Shown piece after piece: positions 54,165-62,892 of a DNA stretch of 64,000 nt. Positions within the stretch are counted from its first letter, which is position 1. Every line of letters starts with the position of its first letter. The position numbers were made by a program, and so were the translations under genes. Source of the stretch: Gordonia liuliyuniae (GTDB lineage Bacteria; Actinomycetota; Actinomycetes; Mycobacteriales; Mycobacteriaceae); contig NZ_JAKKOT010000006.1 in the NCBI RefSeq assembly GCF_021739025.1, forward strand, positions 310,001-374,000, read 5' to 3'. The notes under the pieces are model-generated. The model did not search any database, was not told where the DNA came from, and saw nothing but the letters and a program-made list of their open reading frames with translations.

Positions 54165-54752
54165 ATGAACATCGACACCACGAACGCCAACAGCCGAGAC
54201 CGATCTCCGATCTTGTTGGGAGGGACCGTCGCCGCCGCAGTGTTGGTAGCGCTCATCGTCGCGGCTGTGGTGGCCCACACACAATCTGTGTCGTCCAGCG
54301 CGGTCAGCGCTCCGTCGACTACCGGTGACTTGGACGGGTATATACCGGACGACGACCCGATCTCGCCGTTCGCGGAGGTCTCGGCGGTCGAGAAGTTGGA
54401 CGACGAGCTACGCGCGGCTGTCCGCGCGGCTGCTCGGCGTGCTCGACGCGACGGTGTAGACGTACGTCTCACATCGGGGTGGCGCAGTGAGGCGTTGCAG
54501 GGCACACTTCTTCGTCAGGCCATCAGGGAGCAGGGCGAGGACTACGCGGCGAGCCATGTGAAATCGTCGACCGAGTCCGAGCATGTGCGCGGTCTCGCCG
54601 TCGACGTCGGACCTGCCGACGCCGCGTATTGGATGAGTCGGCATGGCGCCGAGTTCGGGCTCTGTCAGGTCTATGCGAACGAGGTGTGGCATTACGAGCT
54701 GACGGCGGACGACGGTGTGTGTCCGCCGATGCGGAGGGACGCCGGAGAATGA
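54165..54752 (+). CDS. Membrane-anchored VanY-type D-Ala-D-Ala carboxypeptidase
   Basis: 195 aa. An N-terminal signal anchor (LLGGTVAAAVLVALIVAAVV) is followed by the VanY/M15 domain: RLTSGWRSEALQ, SEHVRGLAVDVG with the zinc-ligand His and Asp, and VWHYELTADD with the final His. It trims D-Ala from peptidoglycan stem peptides outside the membrane. ATG 54165 is chosen because the anchor begins there; the ribosome site is weak. Confidence 0.83.
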   Translation: MNIDTTNANSRDRSPILLGGTVAAAVLVALIVAAVVAHTQSVSSSAVSAPSTTGDLDGYIPDDDPISPFAEVSAVEKLDDELRAAVRAAARRARRDGVDVRLTSGWRSEALQGTLLRQAIREQGEDYAASHVKSSTESEHVRGLAVDVGPADAAYWMSRHGAEFGLCQVYANEVWHYELTADDGVCPPMRRDAGE

Positions 54753-54806
54753 GCGGACTGGGACTTGGCCGACTGGCCGTGGGGACTCCCGGCAAACGCT
54801 GCCATC

Positions 54807-54819
54807 GCGTACTGTACGC
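54807..54819. promoter_or_regulatory. 13-bp palindrome overlapping a promoter
   Basis: GCGTAC-T-GTACGC (6-1-6) overlaps TACTGT (54810-54815), a -10 lying 6 nt before ATG 54822. It is a plausible operator controlling the hydrolase gene. Confidence 0.4.
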
Positions 54820-54821
54820 AA

Positions 54822-55733
54822 ATGGACGTAAGCCGCCTTATCAACGGCCACGAGCGACACACGACGTGGATCACCACCGCAGACGGTGCTCATCTCCGGG
54901 TCTGCTCATTCGGACCGTCTGACGGGCCAGTCGTCGTGCTGTCGCACGGTTGGGCGTGCAGTGTCGAATACTGGGCACCCCAGTTGGAGCTCGCCGACCG
55001 GTATCACGTCGTCGCCTACGATCAGCGCGGTCACGGCCAGAGTTCGTCGGGAGCACGCGAGATCAGCGCAGGCACGCTCGCGGACGATTTCGCGTGTGTG
55101 ATGGACTACGTCGCCGAACTCACCGGTGGACGACGCACATTGACGGTCGGGCACAGCATGGGCGGAATCACCTTGCAGGCGTGGTGGAGAGACCACCCGG
55201 ACCAGGCACGCACTCTGTCGTCGGCCGCGATACTGGCTAACACCACCCACGGCGACATCGCTGCGGGCACGCGCATCGGCGCCCCGATCTTGAACGGCCG
55301 CCGCCGCAGCCACCAGGCCATCGCACGTCGCTTGTTCGGAGCGCCTGTGCGGATTCCCCGTGGACGTGCTTCGGGGTGGGCGGTCCGTCGTGCACTCATG
55401 AACCCGCGTGTCGCAACGCGCGAACACGCACGATTCGTCATCGACGTGACCGCCGCGTGCAAGCCTCGCGTCCGTGCTGCGACCGCGCTCATGCTTGCGG
55501 ACATCGACGTTCTTACGCCCGAATCGCCGATCGACGTGCCGGCGACGGTCGTAGTCGGCACCGCAGACCGGCTCACACCGCCGAGCATGGGTCTCAAGAT
55601 CGCCGACCAGCTCGACGTGGCAGGTCGACTCGATCGCGTAGTCCGACTGGACACCGGACACACCGGCAATGTCGAGGCCGCCGGACCGTTCAACGCCGAG
55701 ATCCGCCGCATGGCCGACCGGTACCTGGTCTGA
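54822..55733 (+). CDS. Alpha/beta-hydrolase
   Basis: 303 aa. VLSHGWACSVEYWAPQ and YDQRGHGQSSSG, the nucleophile elbow VGHSMGGITLQAW, the acid in VGTADRLTPPSM and the His in LDTGHTGNVEAAGPFN form a complete triad. General lipid/ester hydrolase; substrate unknown. The ATG at 54822 has no ribosome site but a -10 6 nt upstream, so leaderless initiation is likely. It is separated from the VanY gene by about 70 bp. Confidence 0.85.
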   Translation: MDVSRLINGHERHTTWITTADGAHLRVCSFGPSDGPVVVLSHGWACSVEYWAPQLELADRYHVVAYDQRGHGQSSSGAREISAGTLADDFACVMDYVAELTGGRRTLTVGHSMGGITLQAWWRDHPDQARTLSSAAILANTTHGDIAAGTRIGAPILNGRRRSHQAIARRLFGAPVRIPRGRASGWAVRRALMNPRVATREHARFVIDVTAACKPRVRAATALMLADIDVLTPESPIDVPATVVVGTADRLTPPSMGLKIADQLDVAGRLDRVVRLDTGHTGNVEAAGPFNAEIRRMADRYLV

Positions 55734-55774
55734 TGATTAGCGCGGGCAGGCAGCCCCGACCACGACACCGGGCA

Positions 55775-56746
55775 CTACGCCGGTTCGCGCATGATGCCGA
55801 TGTGTCGCACTGTCCCGGACAGTCCGGGCAGCTCCTTCGCCGTGGACCATGTGCGCAGGCCGTCGGTGCTGTCAGAGTAGAGATATCTGCCGTCCCGGTA
55901 GGAGTCCAGGTACAACCGCCACGCACCGTCGGGCAGCCTGACAATTGCCGGCCCCTCCACCAGCGATCCCCAATCCCCCGGCGGGGCAAAGGAATAGCGG
56001 CCGGTCAGCGAGGATGCAACGGCATGTTCAACGACCTTCTTCGTCTCGTTCTTGGTGAAGGCGTGATACGTGGGCCCGATCTTGACCACCGTGGTGTCGA
56101 TGTGGTCGGCGCCGATGCTCAGGAGAGGAACGGGCAGACCCCAGGTCCGTAGCGACCGGTCCTGTGCCGTCATCACGTACGGCATGAAGCCTCCTCCGGT
56201 CGAGAGGGAGACGATGATGCTGACGCGATCGCCGTCGGCGAACCATTCGGGCGCCCACGCCTTGGTCACGAACGGCGACAGCGACGGCCCGTCTTTGAAG
56301 CCGGCCGATCCGGTGAATCCGAACGGGTTCACGGGCCCCTTGCCGTCGCCGGTCCCCGGCAGGAAGGCGCAGCAGAGCGGTAGGGGCCAGTTTCGCATCT
56401 GCGTCCAGGTGAGGCGGTCGGCGCTGCGGGCGAAGCCGATATTCGCGCCGTCCGCAGTCGTATAGGTGACGTAGTACAGACCGTCGGTGTGCCTCATGAT
56501 GCTCGCATCGCGGATGTATCCGGACGACGGCCGGTACGCTGCTTTCGCGACGGGTCGGAACTGCGTGCCGTCGCCCGACTCGTACACGTCCATGTCACGA
56601 GCGCTGGCATTGCTGAACGCGACCATCGTGTACCGCCACTGCTCCGGTGGTTCGGCACCGCTGACGCCGGGGGTCGCGAACAGCAGGCCCGCCATGGCGA
56701 GCAACGTCACCGCCGCCACCGACGAGGCTCGAACGAGATCTCCCAT
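55775..56746 (-). CDS. Secreted GH43-like five-bladed beta-propeller protein
   Basis: 323 aa. A signal peptide (SSVAAVTLLAMAGLLFATPG, cleavage near SGAEP) is followed by blades with YIRDASIMRHTDGLYYVTY, WAPEWFADGDRV, ADHIDTTVVKIG, and LVEGPAIVRLPDGAWRLYLD. The EGP motif and RDASI resemble the catalytic Glu and Asp sites of GH43 arabinanases/arabinosidases. Acting on envelope arabinan would suit an arabinogalactan-bearing bacterium, but this is inference. Single gene on the minus strand between two plus-strand genes. Confidence 0.65.
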   Translation of the reverse strand: MGDLVRASSVAAVTLLAMAGLLFATPGVSGAEPPEQWRYTMVAFSNASARDMDVYESGDGTQFRPVAKAAYRPSSGYIRDASIMRHTDGLYYVTYTTADGANIGFARSADRLTWTQMRNWPLPLCCAFLPGTGDGKGPVNPFGFTGSAGFKDGPSLSPFVTKAWAPEWFADGDRVSIIVSLSTGGGFMPYVMTAQDRSLRTWGLPVPLLSIGADHIDTTVVKIGPTYHAFTKNETKKVVEHAVASSLTGRYSFAPPGDWGSLVEGPAIVRLPDGAWRLYLDSYRDGRYLYSDSTDGLRTWSTAKELPGLSGTVRHIGIMREPA

Positions 56747-56935
56747 CGCTGAATCATGACGAGAAGCGTCCGAACCACCAACCCCACCAGCCACAATGGC
56801 ACCAGATCGTTACGTTTCCGGCGGCGAGGCCGGGACGACCGACCACGCGACCCCAACCAGTGGAATGTTTCGGCACTCCCCGACCGGGATACAGCATCCG
56901 GTGACCGCAACCACCTCAAAGCTGTGGAGAGAATC

Positions 56936-57115
56936 ATGAACATCGTTCCGGGTGCCGTCCTGTATCTGAGCAGTGGTGGCGGGTCGGCCGCCTACCGAGT
57001 GGCAGCGGTACGTCACTATCCGGTGGACTTCGTCGAGTTGGTACCCAGAGACGGCGGCAAACGCGTCGGTATGGCCCTGTCGAAGGTGTCGAGCATCCTC
57101 CAACACACTCCCTGA
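56936..57115 (+). CDS. 59-aa hypothetical protein
   Basis: ATG 56936 with GGAGAG upstream. The sequence MNIVPGAVLYLSSGGGSAAY, RVAAVRHYPVDFVELVPRDG and GKRVGMALSKVSSILQHTP suggests a small beta-strand protein. It is a likely real gene because of the ribosome site, but no family is recognised. It converges on the TSUP gene (stop at 57115, next gene stop at 57116). Confidence 0.55.
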   Translation: MNIVPGAVLYLSSGGGSAAYRVAAVRHYPVDFVELVPRDGGKRVGMALSKVSSILQHTP

Positions 57116-57880
57116 TCAGGCGAGCGCAAGATACGGCGCGAGGGCCAGCAACGCCACGATCAGCATGTTTTTCAAGACGTGGGTCGGCAGCGCGTGCGCG
57201 ATCCGCCAGCCGATGATGACGCCCGCCAACTCGGGGATGCCGATCAGAGCGGCCAACTGCCAGTCGATGCTGCCTTGAGTCGCGTAGCCGACCGAACCGA
57301 CGAGAGCGATCACGATTGACTGCACCTGGCTCGCGGCCAACGACTCCAACACCGGCACTCCGCACGCGATCAGAGCCGGGACCGCCAGCATCGGCCCACC
57401 GATTCCGATGATCCCGCTGACGATGGACACGGCCAGGCCGAGCCCGACGATGGCTGCCGCGCGCGGGTGTCTACCAGACTCTCCCGCGTCGGCCTGACGA
57501 TCGCGGACCCAGATGAGCACGGCTGCTGCAGTGACGAGAACCGCGAGCATGATTCCGAATACGCGCTCGGATACGGAGGAGTTCACGAGCACGCCGAGTG
57601 GCGTCCCGAGCACCCCTGTCGCAGCGAGCACTATCGCGGTTCGGCGGGTGTCAGGCGCACGAAGCTGCCCGGATTTGGCGAACGCCGCCGACCCGGCGAG
57701 TCCTGTCGCGACATGCGTGACGATGGCCGTTCCGGCGACGACAGGCGCCGACAGCCCGGTGAGGGTGAACAGACCGATCGTCGGCAGAACTCCGCCAGGG
57801 CCGAGCGCGGTGATGCCGATGCCGCCGACCAGGCCGAGAATCATCAAGGCCGCCACAGTCAGCACTCCGAGATCAGCCAC
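57116..57880 (-). CDS. TSUP-family transporter (TauE/SafE-like)
   Basis: 254 aa with about eight hydrophobic helices. The repeat GGIGITALGPGGVLPTIGLF and GIIGIGGPMLAVPALIACGVP are the TSUP signatures. These export or import small organic or sulfur-containing anions; the proximity to sulfur genes is not close enough to assign a substrate. GTG 57880 has AAGG upstream. Longer starts up to 57997 overlap comEC. Confidence 0.85.
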   Translation of the reverse strand: MADLGVLTVAALMILGLVGGIGITALGPGGVLPTIGLFTLTGLSAPVVAGTAIVTHVATGLAGSAAFAKSGQLRAPDTRRTAIVLAATGVLGTPLGVLVNSSVSERVFGIMLAVLVTAAAVLIWVRDRQADAGESGRHPRAAAIVGLGLAVSIVSGIIGIGGPMLAVPALIACGVPVLESLAASQVQSIVIALVGSVGYATQGSIDWQLAALIGIPELAGVIIGWRIAHALPTHVLKNMLIVALLALAPYLALA

Positions 57881-57938
57881 ACCCGGACCTTCCCACACGG
57901 CGTGGTGACTCACGTCAGCAGCCCCGTCGACCGAACGC

Positions 57939-59408
57939 TCAATTGCGGGCCCTGATTCTCGTCCGGATGAAATGCGCCGTGCCGGCACCGACGACAACGA
58001 GAATCACGGCCGCGAGCACCCCGGGCACCTGGGGCGAGACCCAGCCGGGACCGCCCAGACGGTCGGCGACGACGACGAGCCAACGGACTGGCGGTCCCGT
58101 CGCACGCACCAGGAGTTCGGCTGGCACGATCTGCACCCCGTACCGAGGCCCGAGCGCGCCGACCGCCGCCGCGAGGGTCCCGGCGACGCCGACGAGCGGG
58201 ACCACCGGTGCCGCAAGTAGATTCGCAGGTACAGCGAAGACACTGACCTGCCCGCTGAGCGCGATCACCAGCGGCGTCGTCAAGATCTGCGCGGCCACCG
58301 TCATCGACAACAGGGCGGCAGCCCACTCGGGCACGCCACGGTTGGTCATCGCGAAACGGATCGGCACCGACCACAGGACCAGACCGAGCGTCGCCGCCAC
58401 GGACAGCGCGAACCCCGGTGCCAACGCCATCTCCGGCCACCACAGGACCACGACGATCACCGCTGCGCCGAGCGCGGGCAATGCCTGCGACCGCCTGGAC
58501 GACAGGACTGCCGCCAATCCGACACCGCCCATGACCGCCGCACGCAACACACTGTCGGTCGGCCGCACCACGATGACGAACCCGACGACGGCGACCACAC
58601 CGACAACGAACACCGTGCGCGGCCGAGCACCCAAGCCGCGAACGCACAGCAGTACCGCACCGACCACGAGCACGAGGTTCGCGCCGGACACCGCCAACAG
58701 GTGCGACAGGCCGGCCGCGCGGAAGTTGTCGCGTGTGGCCTGGTCGAGTCCGCTGGTGTCGCCCAGGATCAGGCCGGGCAGCAGACCACCGGCACGACCG
58801 CCGAGCGCGCCCGCTGCGATCTCGCGCAGCCGGAGCCGCACGACGCCTGCCGCGCGCTGCCACCACGGAGCGACGCCGAGTCTGCGCACGTCACCGACCG
58901 CGGTGAGGTCCGCGGCGACGAGACGATCTCGGCCGGGCGCGGCCGCCTCGGCGATGCGGACCCGCGCCGACAGCCGATCCCCCGGCAGCAGATCGCCGAC
59001 GTCCGACGACGCGGTCAGCCGCGCGGCCACCGGACGTTGAGTACGCCCGGACACCGCGTCCACCTGGACGGCGACGCTGAATCGGTGCTGCCCCGGCCAG
59101 TACATCGGGTCGCCGTCGACGGTCATCGCGACGACGGGCTTACCGACGGTGTCGGCTATCGGTGCGGCATCGACGGCGGCGATCCGCAGCAATGCCACCG
59201 CGCCCGCCGCCGCGCCGATCCCGCACACTGCGGCCACCGTCACCGCCGCCTGCCGACGGTGCGGATCACGACTCCACCATCCGGCGGCGGCCGCGCCGAC
59301 GGCGAGCAGCCCGACAACGACTCGCGACCCGCCGGTCGGCACGAGAAGTGTCACGACGGTCGTCGCCCAGCAGGCTGCCGCGGGCGCGGCCAACCGGAGG
59401 TCGATCAT
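57939..59408 (-). CDS. comEC: ComEC/Rec2-type DNA-uptake channel protein, short form
   Basis: 489 aa. N-terminal soluble domain, then the polytopic competence domain with GLILGDTSGLDQATRDNFRA and LAVSGANLVLVVGAVLL, the ComEC signature. The C-terminal metallo-beta-lactamase domain found in many ComEC proteins is absent, and the protein ends soon after the last helix. It may import single-stranded DNA; competence is not established in these bacteria. The ATG overlaps the comEA TGA (TGATG). Confidence 0.88.
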   Translation of the reverse strand: MIDLRLAAPAAACWATTVVTLLVPTGGSRVVVGLLAVGAAAAGWWSRDPHRRQAAVTVAAVCGIGAAAGAVALLRIAAVDAAPIADTVGKPVVAMTVDGDPMYWPGQHRFSVAVQVDAVSGRTQRPVAARLTASSDVGDLLPGDRLSARVRIAEAAAPGRDRLVAADLTAVGDVRRLGVAPWWQRAAGVVRLRLREIAAGALGGRAGGLLPGLILGDTSGLDQATRDNFRAAGLSHLLAVSGANLVLVVGAVLLCVRGLGARPRTVFVVGVVAVVGFVIVVRPTDSVLRAAVMGGVGLAAVLSSRRSQALPALGAAVIVVVLWWPEMALAPGFALSVAATLGLVLWSVPIRFAMTNRGVPEWAAALLSMTVAAQILTTPLVIALSGQVSVFAVPANLLAAPVVPLVGVAGTLAAAVGALGPRYGVQIVPAELLVRATGPPVRWLVVVADRLGGPGWVSPQVPGVLAAVILVVVGAGTAHFIRTRIRARN

Positions 59409-60418
59409 CAGCCGACGGCGACCAGCGGGCGCAGCTTGGCCAGCCGCCCCTCACCGATACCGTCGACTTCCGCGAGCTGGTCGACTGACGCGAAGGCACC
59501 GTTGGCCTCCCGCCACGCGATGATCGACTGCGCCGTCACCGGTCCCACCCCCGGCAGCGCATCGAGTTCCGCCTCGGTAGCCGTGTTCAGATTCACCAAC
59601 TGGCCCGCGCCGGCGGAATCGCCCGACCCCGACTTCCCGCCAGACCCCGAGGCCCCGCCAGACCCCGCCGCCCCGCCGGAACCAACCACCGCGCTGCGGA
59701 CCTGGCCGTCGCCCTTCTGCCCGACCAGGATCTGATCGCCGTCGTGCACGATCTGCGCCAGGTTCAGACTCATCGTGTCGGCGTTCGGACGGGTGCCGCC
59801 CGCCCGCGCCAGCGCGTCGGCCACGCGCGACTCGGCCGCCAGTCGCACCAGGCCCGGCCGGCGCACCAGACCGACCACACTGACGACGACCTCCGCAGGT
59901 GTGTTCTTTTCACTCGTGGCCGCCGGGACATCGGGCGTCGACGGCGGCGTCGAGCCGGCCGTGGCGTCGAATGCCACCAACGGTGTCGCCGGCTCGTTCT
60001 GCTTCAGCAGCGAGTAGCCTGCGAAACCGCATCCGATCAACCCGACCAGGATCAACCCGATGGCGGCCGGAGGCAGCATGGTCCAACGTCTGCGGGGCGC
60101 CTCCCACTCGTCGTACTCGTCGTCGCCCGTCTCATCGTGGGCCGTCTCGTTGTCGCCCGTCTCACCGTGGACCGCAGCTTCCGCGTCCTCCTCGTCGAGA
60201 CACTCGAACCCAGACGACCGGCGCGCGTTCCACGTCTGCCTCCCCCGCCGAGTGTCAAGCCAGTCCGGCATCGCCGTCTCGCCCCACCGGTCGGCGACGA
60301 CGTCGTTGCTCTCGTCATCGCGTTCGTCGGCTGGCGTGTCGGCGCGCGCGCTGATCAGTCGTGACAATCGATCCGGCCCAGAGTCGCGGTCCCGGCCCGC
60401 CCGCAGTTCCATCCCCAT
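59408..60418 (-). CDS. comEA: ComEA-type DNA-binding protein (SLBB plus helix-hairpin-helix)
   Basis: 336 aa. A long acidic, repetitive N-terminus (ETGDNETAHDETGDDEYDEW) is followed by one transmembrane helix (MLPPAAIGLILVGLIGCGF), an SLBB domain (VVVSVVGLVRRPGLVRLAAE), a Gly/Ser linker, and a C-terminal helix-hairpin-helix pair: LVNLNTATEAELDALPGVGP and LAEVDGIGEGRLAKLRPL. ComEA binds DNA outside the membrane and passes it to ComEC. Start at 60418 or 60412. Confidence 0.88.
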   Translation of the reverse strand: MGMELRAGRDRDSGPDRLSRLISARADTPADERDDESNDVVADRWGETAMPDWLDTRRGRQTWNARRSSGFECLDEEDAEAAVHGETGDNETAHDETGDDEYDEWEAPRRRWTMLPPAAIGLILVGLIGCGFAGYSLLKQNEPATPLVAFDATAGSTPPSTPDVPAATSEKNTPAEVVVSVVGLVRRPGLVRLAAESRVADALARAGGTRPNADTMSLNLAQIVHDGDQILVGQKGDGQVRSAVVGSGGAAGSGGASGSGGKSGSGDSAGAGQLVNLNTATEAELDALPGVGPVTAQSIIAWREANGAFASVDQLAEVDGIGEGRLAKLRPLVAVG

Positions 60419-60496
60419 GCGTGGACGGTAGGTCGCGACACCGCATCACGAAAGGCTCGAACCGGTAAAACCGCCCAACTGTGGATGGCCCGCTGG

Positions 60497-60512
60497 TTGT
60501 CCACAGCTGTGG
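60497..60512. promoter_or_regulatory. DnaA-box-like TTGTCCACA within a palindrome
   Basis: TTGTCCACA (60497-60505), the actinobacterial DnaA-box consensus, overlaps CCACAGCTGTGG (60501-60512), a perfect palindrome, in the gap between comEA and degV. A single box is weak evidence for regulation; it may mark a DnaA titration or regulator site. Confidence 0.25.
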
Positions 60513-60527
60513 CGCATCACGAGAGCC

Positions 60528-60577
60528 CAGTCGAGTGAGCCAGGCGAGTGAGTCAGACGAGTGAGTCAGTCGAGCGG
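60528..60577. repeat. 13-bp tandem repeats over the degV stop codon
   Basis: Units of CAGNCGAGTGAGN repeat at 60528, 60541, 60554 and (partial) 60567. On the minus strand each unit carries a CTCGNCTG core; the degV TGA is in the last unit, so the 3' end of degV seems to have been duplicated tandemly. Confidence 0.85.
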
Positions 60578-61414
60578 GTTCAGCCCGAAGCCGAGAGCGA
60601 CCCCGACGGCGCCGGGACCGACATGGGTGCCGAGTACCGGACCGAGATCGACGATCAAGGACGACGTGACGTCGTCGACGCGTTCGAGCATCGTGTCGAG
60701 GAGTTCCGACGCGAGGTCCGGGTTCTGACAGTGCTGGACACCGAGTGTCACCGGTTCCCCGTCGGCGAGTTCGACGGCGGCGTCGACCATCTTCGCGATC
60801 GCTTTCGTCATGGTCCGGTGCCGTTCCCGCAAAGCCAGGAGTCCGTCGGACATGTGCAGGATCGGTTTGATCGACAACGCCGAACCCAACAGGCGGCCGG
60901 TGAGGCTGAGTCGGCCGCTGTGGCGCAGGTTGTCGAGGCTCTGCACGCACAGCATCGACTCCGCGGTCGCCGCGGCACGCACCGCCGCCTCGTACACCTC
61001 GTCGCGGGTCGCGCCGGCCTCCGCGGCCTGCACGGCTGCCATCGTCGTCAATCCGAGGGACACACCGACCGACCGCGAGTCGACCACGCGGACCTCACCG
61101 TCGACGGCGTCGGCGGCCAGTCGCGCCGCGCTCCACGTTCCGGACAGTCGACGTGACATGTGGACGGCGACCACGCCGTCGCCGTCACTGCGTGCGACCG
61201 CTTCCTCGTACGCGCGGCGCAGATCCGCCAGGCTCGCGCCCGACGTGGTGGCACCCGACGCTGCGACGACATCGGGCGGGACATCGTCGCGGCCTTCGAG
61301 GTACTCGGTCCCGTCGTCGAGGGTCACATGCAGCGGGACCTGGGTGATCGTGTGGACATCGGTCAGTGACGCAGGCAACCGCGATGATGAATCGGTGACG
61401 ATGACGACAGGCAC
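60566..61414 (-). CDS. DegV-family fatty-acid-binding protein
   Basis: 282 aa. It starts VVIVTDSSSRLPAS, with the DegV Ser/Thr motif, and has ATTSGASLADL, VHMSRRLSGTWSAAR and KPILHMSDGLLALRER. DegV/FakB proteins bind a fatty acid and deliver it to a kinase, FakA. The stop is covered by tandem repeats. It follows octT by 2 bp. Confidence 0.9.
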   Translation of the reverse strand: MPVVIVTDSSSRLPASLTDVHTITQVPLHVTLDDGTEYLEGRDDVPPDVVAASGATTSGASLADLRRAYEEAVARSDGDGVVAVHMSRRLSGTWSAARLAADAVDGEVRVVDSRSVGVSLGLTTMAAVQAAEAGATRDEVYEAAVRAAATAESMLCVQSLDNLRHSGRLSLTGRLLGSALSIKPILHMSDGLLALRERHRTMTKAIAKMVDAAVELADGEPVTLGVQHCQNPDLASELLDTMLERVDDVTSSLIVDLGPVLGTHVGPGAVGVALGFGLNPLD

Positions 61415-61416
61415 GG

Positions 61417-62154
61417 TTACACGTTAACCGGTGTCGGTTCCGTGGCGAGCGCCCCCTCGACGACGGGAGCGGTCACCTCGGCGATCGCAGCGTGCGTGGA
61501 GACACTCCAGTGGATGCCGTCGGGATTCATCGTCGTGTCCGGATCGGCGAACGCGGCCGCCGTCGTCTCGTAGAACGACACCGTCGGCAGATCGTGTGCG
61601 CGCGCCCACCGTTCGATCGCGGTGGTCGTCGCGATACGTCCGGGGTGCGCGTTGCCGTAGTAGGGGCTGTCGTGCGTCGGCGGCAGACAGACGACGATCG
61701 GCAGGTCGGGCCGCAGGTGCGCGACGGCTCCGCGGACCTTCTCGTAGTAGTCGACGGTCACCCGGGGCGGTAGCGCCATCGGCCAGCCGAGCGGCGACAG
61801 TCGCGGCTGCAGCCATGCGTAGGCGTCGCGCACACGCTGACGCAGCGCCGCGGGCCGGATGTATCTGATCTGTTCACGCAACGCCGTCGGAAGCGGTGAC
61901 GGCAGCGAGTCCATCCCGCCGTACGCGAGGACCAGGACGTCGGCCTGCGGAAGTTCGGCCCAGATCCGCGGATCCTGGGTCGTCGCCCACCACACGTCGC
62001 GGCTCGTCCAGCCGATGCGGGCGAACAGTTCGACGCGCCGCCCGACCCGCTCGCCGACGATGTTCGGCCAGATCCGCCGATCGTCGGCGGCCAGACCACC
62101 CGTCTCGTCGTAGTACGACAGGGAGTCCCCGAGGACAAGAACCGAACCGGACAC
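61417..62154 (-). CDS. octT: Diglucosylglycerate octanoyltransferase (SGNH fold)
   Basis: 245 aa. [14 protein letters not shown] carries the GDS nucleophile; [14 protein letters not shown] and [15 protein letters not shown] (Asp-His end) complete an SGNH hydrolase/acyltransferase. The neighbouring gpgP and the gene order match mycobacteria, where OctT adds octanoate to diglucosylglycerate in methylglucose lipopolysaccharide synthesis. Function is by orthology and context. Confidence 0.85.
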   Translation of the reverse strand: MSGSVLVLGDSLSYYDETGGLAADDRRIWPNIVGERVGRRVELFARIGWTSRDVWWATTQDPRIWAELPQADVLVLAYGGMDSLPSPLPTALREQIRYIRPAALRQRVRDAYAWLQPRLSPLGWPMALPPRVTVDYYEKVRGAVAHLRPDLPIVVCLPPTHDSPYYGNAHPGRIATTTAIERWARAHDLPTVSFYETTAAAFADPDTTMNPDGIHWSVSTHAAIAEVTAPVVEGALATEPTPVNV

Positions 62155-62184
62155 GCGTGCTCCTAGCTGTTGGCCGCTCTGACG

Positions 62185-62892
62185 TTACTGGACAGCTGAT
62201 TCGGCCGACGCGTTCCACACGTCCAGCCGCCACACGGGAGGGTCTGTGTCGGTCGTCGAATGCCCCGACAGCTGAACCCACGCAGTGTTGGCGAGACCGC
62301 CGAGGATCGGCCAGTTCGCGACGGGCAGCCCGAGGAGGCTCGCCGTCAACGCGGCGATGCACCCGCCGTGCGCCACCAGCACCACGGGGGCGTCGGGATC
62401 GTTGCCGTTCCCCCAGTCGTCGAGGCCCGCGACGAGTTCGGCCACCACCGGGACCATGCGCGCGGCGACGTCGACCCGACTCTCCCCGCCCGGCGGCGAC
62501 CAGGTCGCGTCGTCGCGCCAGTGCCGGCGTGCGCCCGGCATCGCGGCGTCGACGTCGGCATGCGTCATTCCCTGCCAGTCGCCGAGATGCGTCTCGCGCA
62601 GACGCTGATCGGTGGTGACGTCCTGACCGGTCACCGTACCGACGGCCGTGGCGGTCTCGTGGGCACGACGCAGGTCAGACGCCAGGATCACCAACGGCGA
62701 CCTGGTGGCCATCGACTCCCCGGCGATCCGCGCTTGCTCGACGCCCAGATCCGACAGATCGGTGTCGAGCTGGCCCTGCATCCGTTGCGTCGCGTTGTAG
62801 ACCGTCTGGCCGTGGCGCAGCAGGATCAGGCGGCGTACGCGCGGCGTCAGTCGCTCGACGCTGGAGTCGCCCGGATCCGGGTCGCCTCTCAC
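62185..62892 (-). CDS. gpgP: Glucosyl-3-phosphoglycerate phosphatase
   Basis: 235 aa histidine-phosphatase. LLRHGQTVYNATQRMQGQ carries the catalytic RHG; ASDLRRAHETATA and LVAHGGCIAALTAS the other core residues. In mycobacteria GpgP removes phosphate from glucosyl-3-phosphoglycerate to give glucosylglycerate, an MGLP precursor. The 20-residue N-terminal extension before VRRLILL is not conserved. Its start overlaps rsfS (ATGA/GTGA-type). Confidence 0.88.
   Translation of the reverse strand: MRGDPDPGDSSVERLTPRVRRLILLRHGQTVYNATQRMQGQLDTDLSDLGVEQARIAGESMATRSPLVILASDLRRAHETATAVGTVTGQDVTTDQRLRETHLGDWQGMTHADVDAAMPGARRHWRDDATWSPPGGESRVDVAARMVPVVAELVAGLDDWGNGNDPDAPVVLVAHGGCIAALTASLLGLPVANWPILGGLANTAWVQLSGHSTTDTDPPVWRLDVWNASAESAVQ

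Noticed and set aside
59620-59690. Period-like GC repeats resembling a minisatellite
   Set aside because: It encodes the Gly/Ser linker of ComEA.
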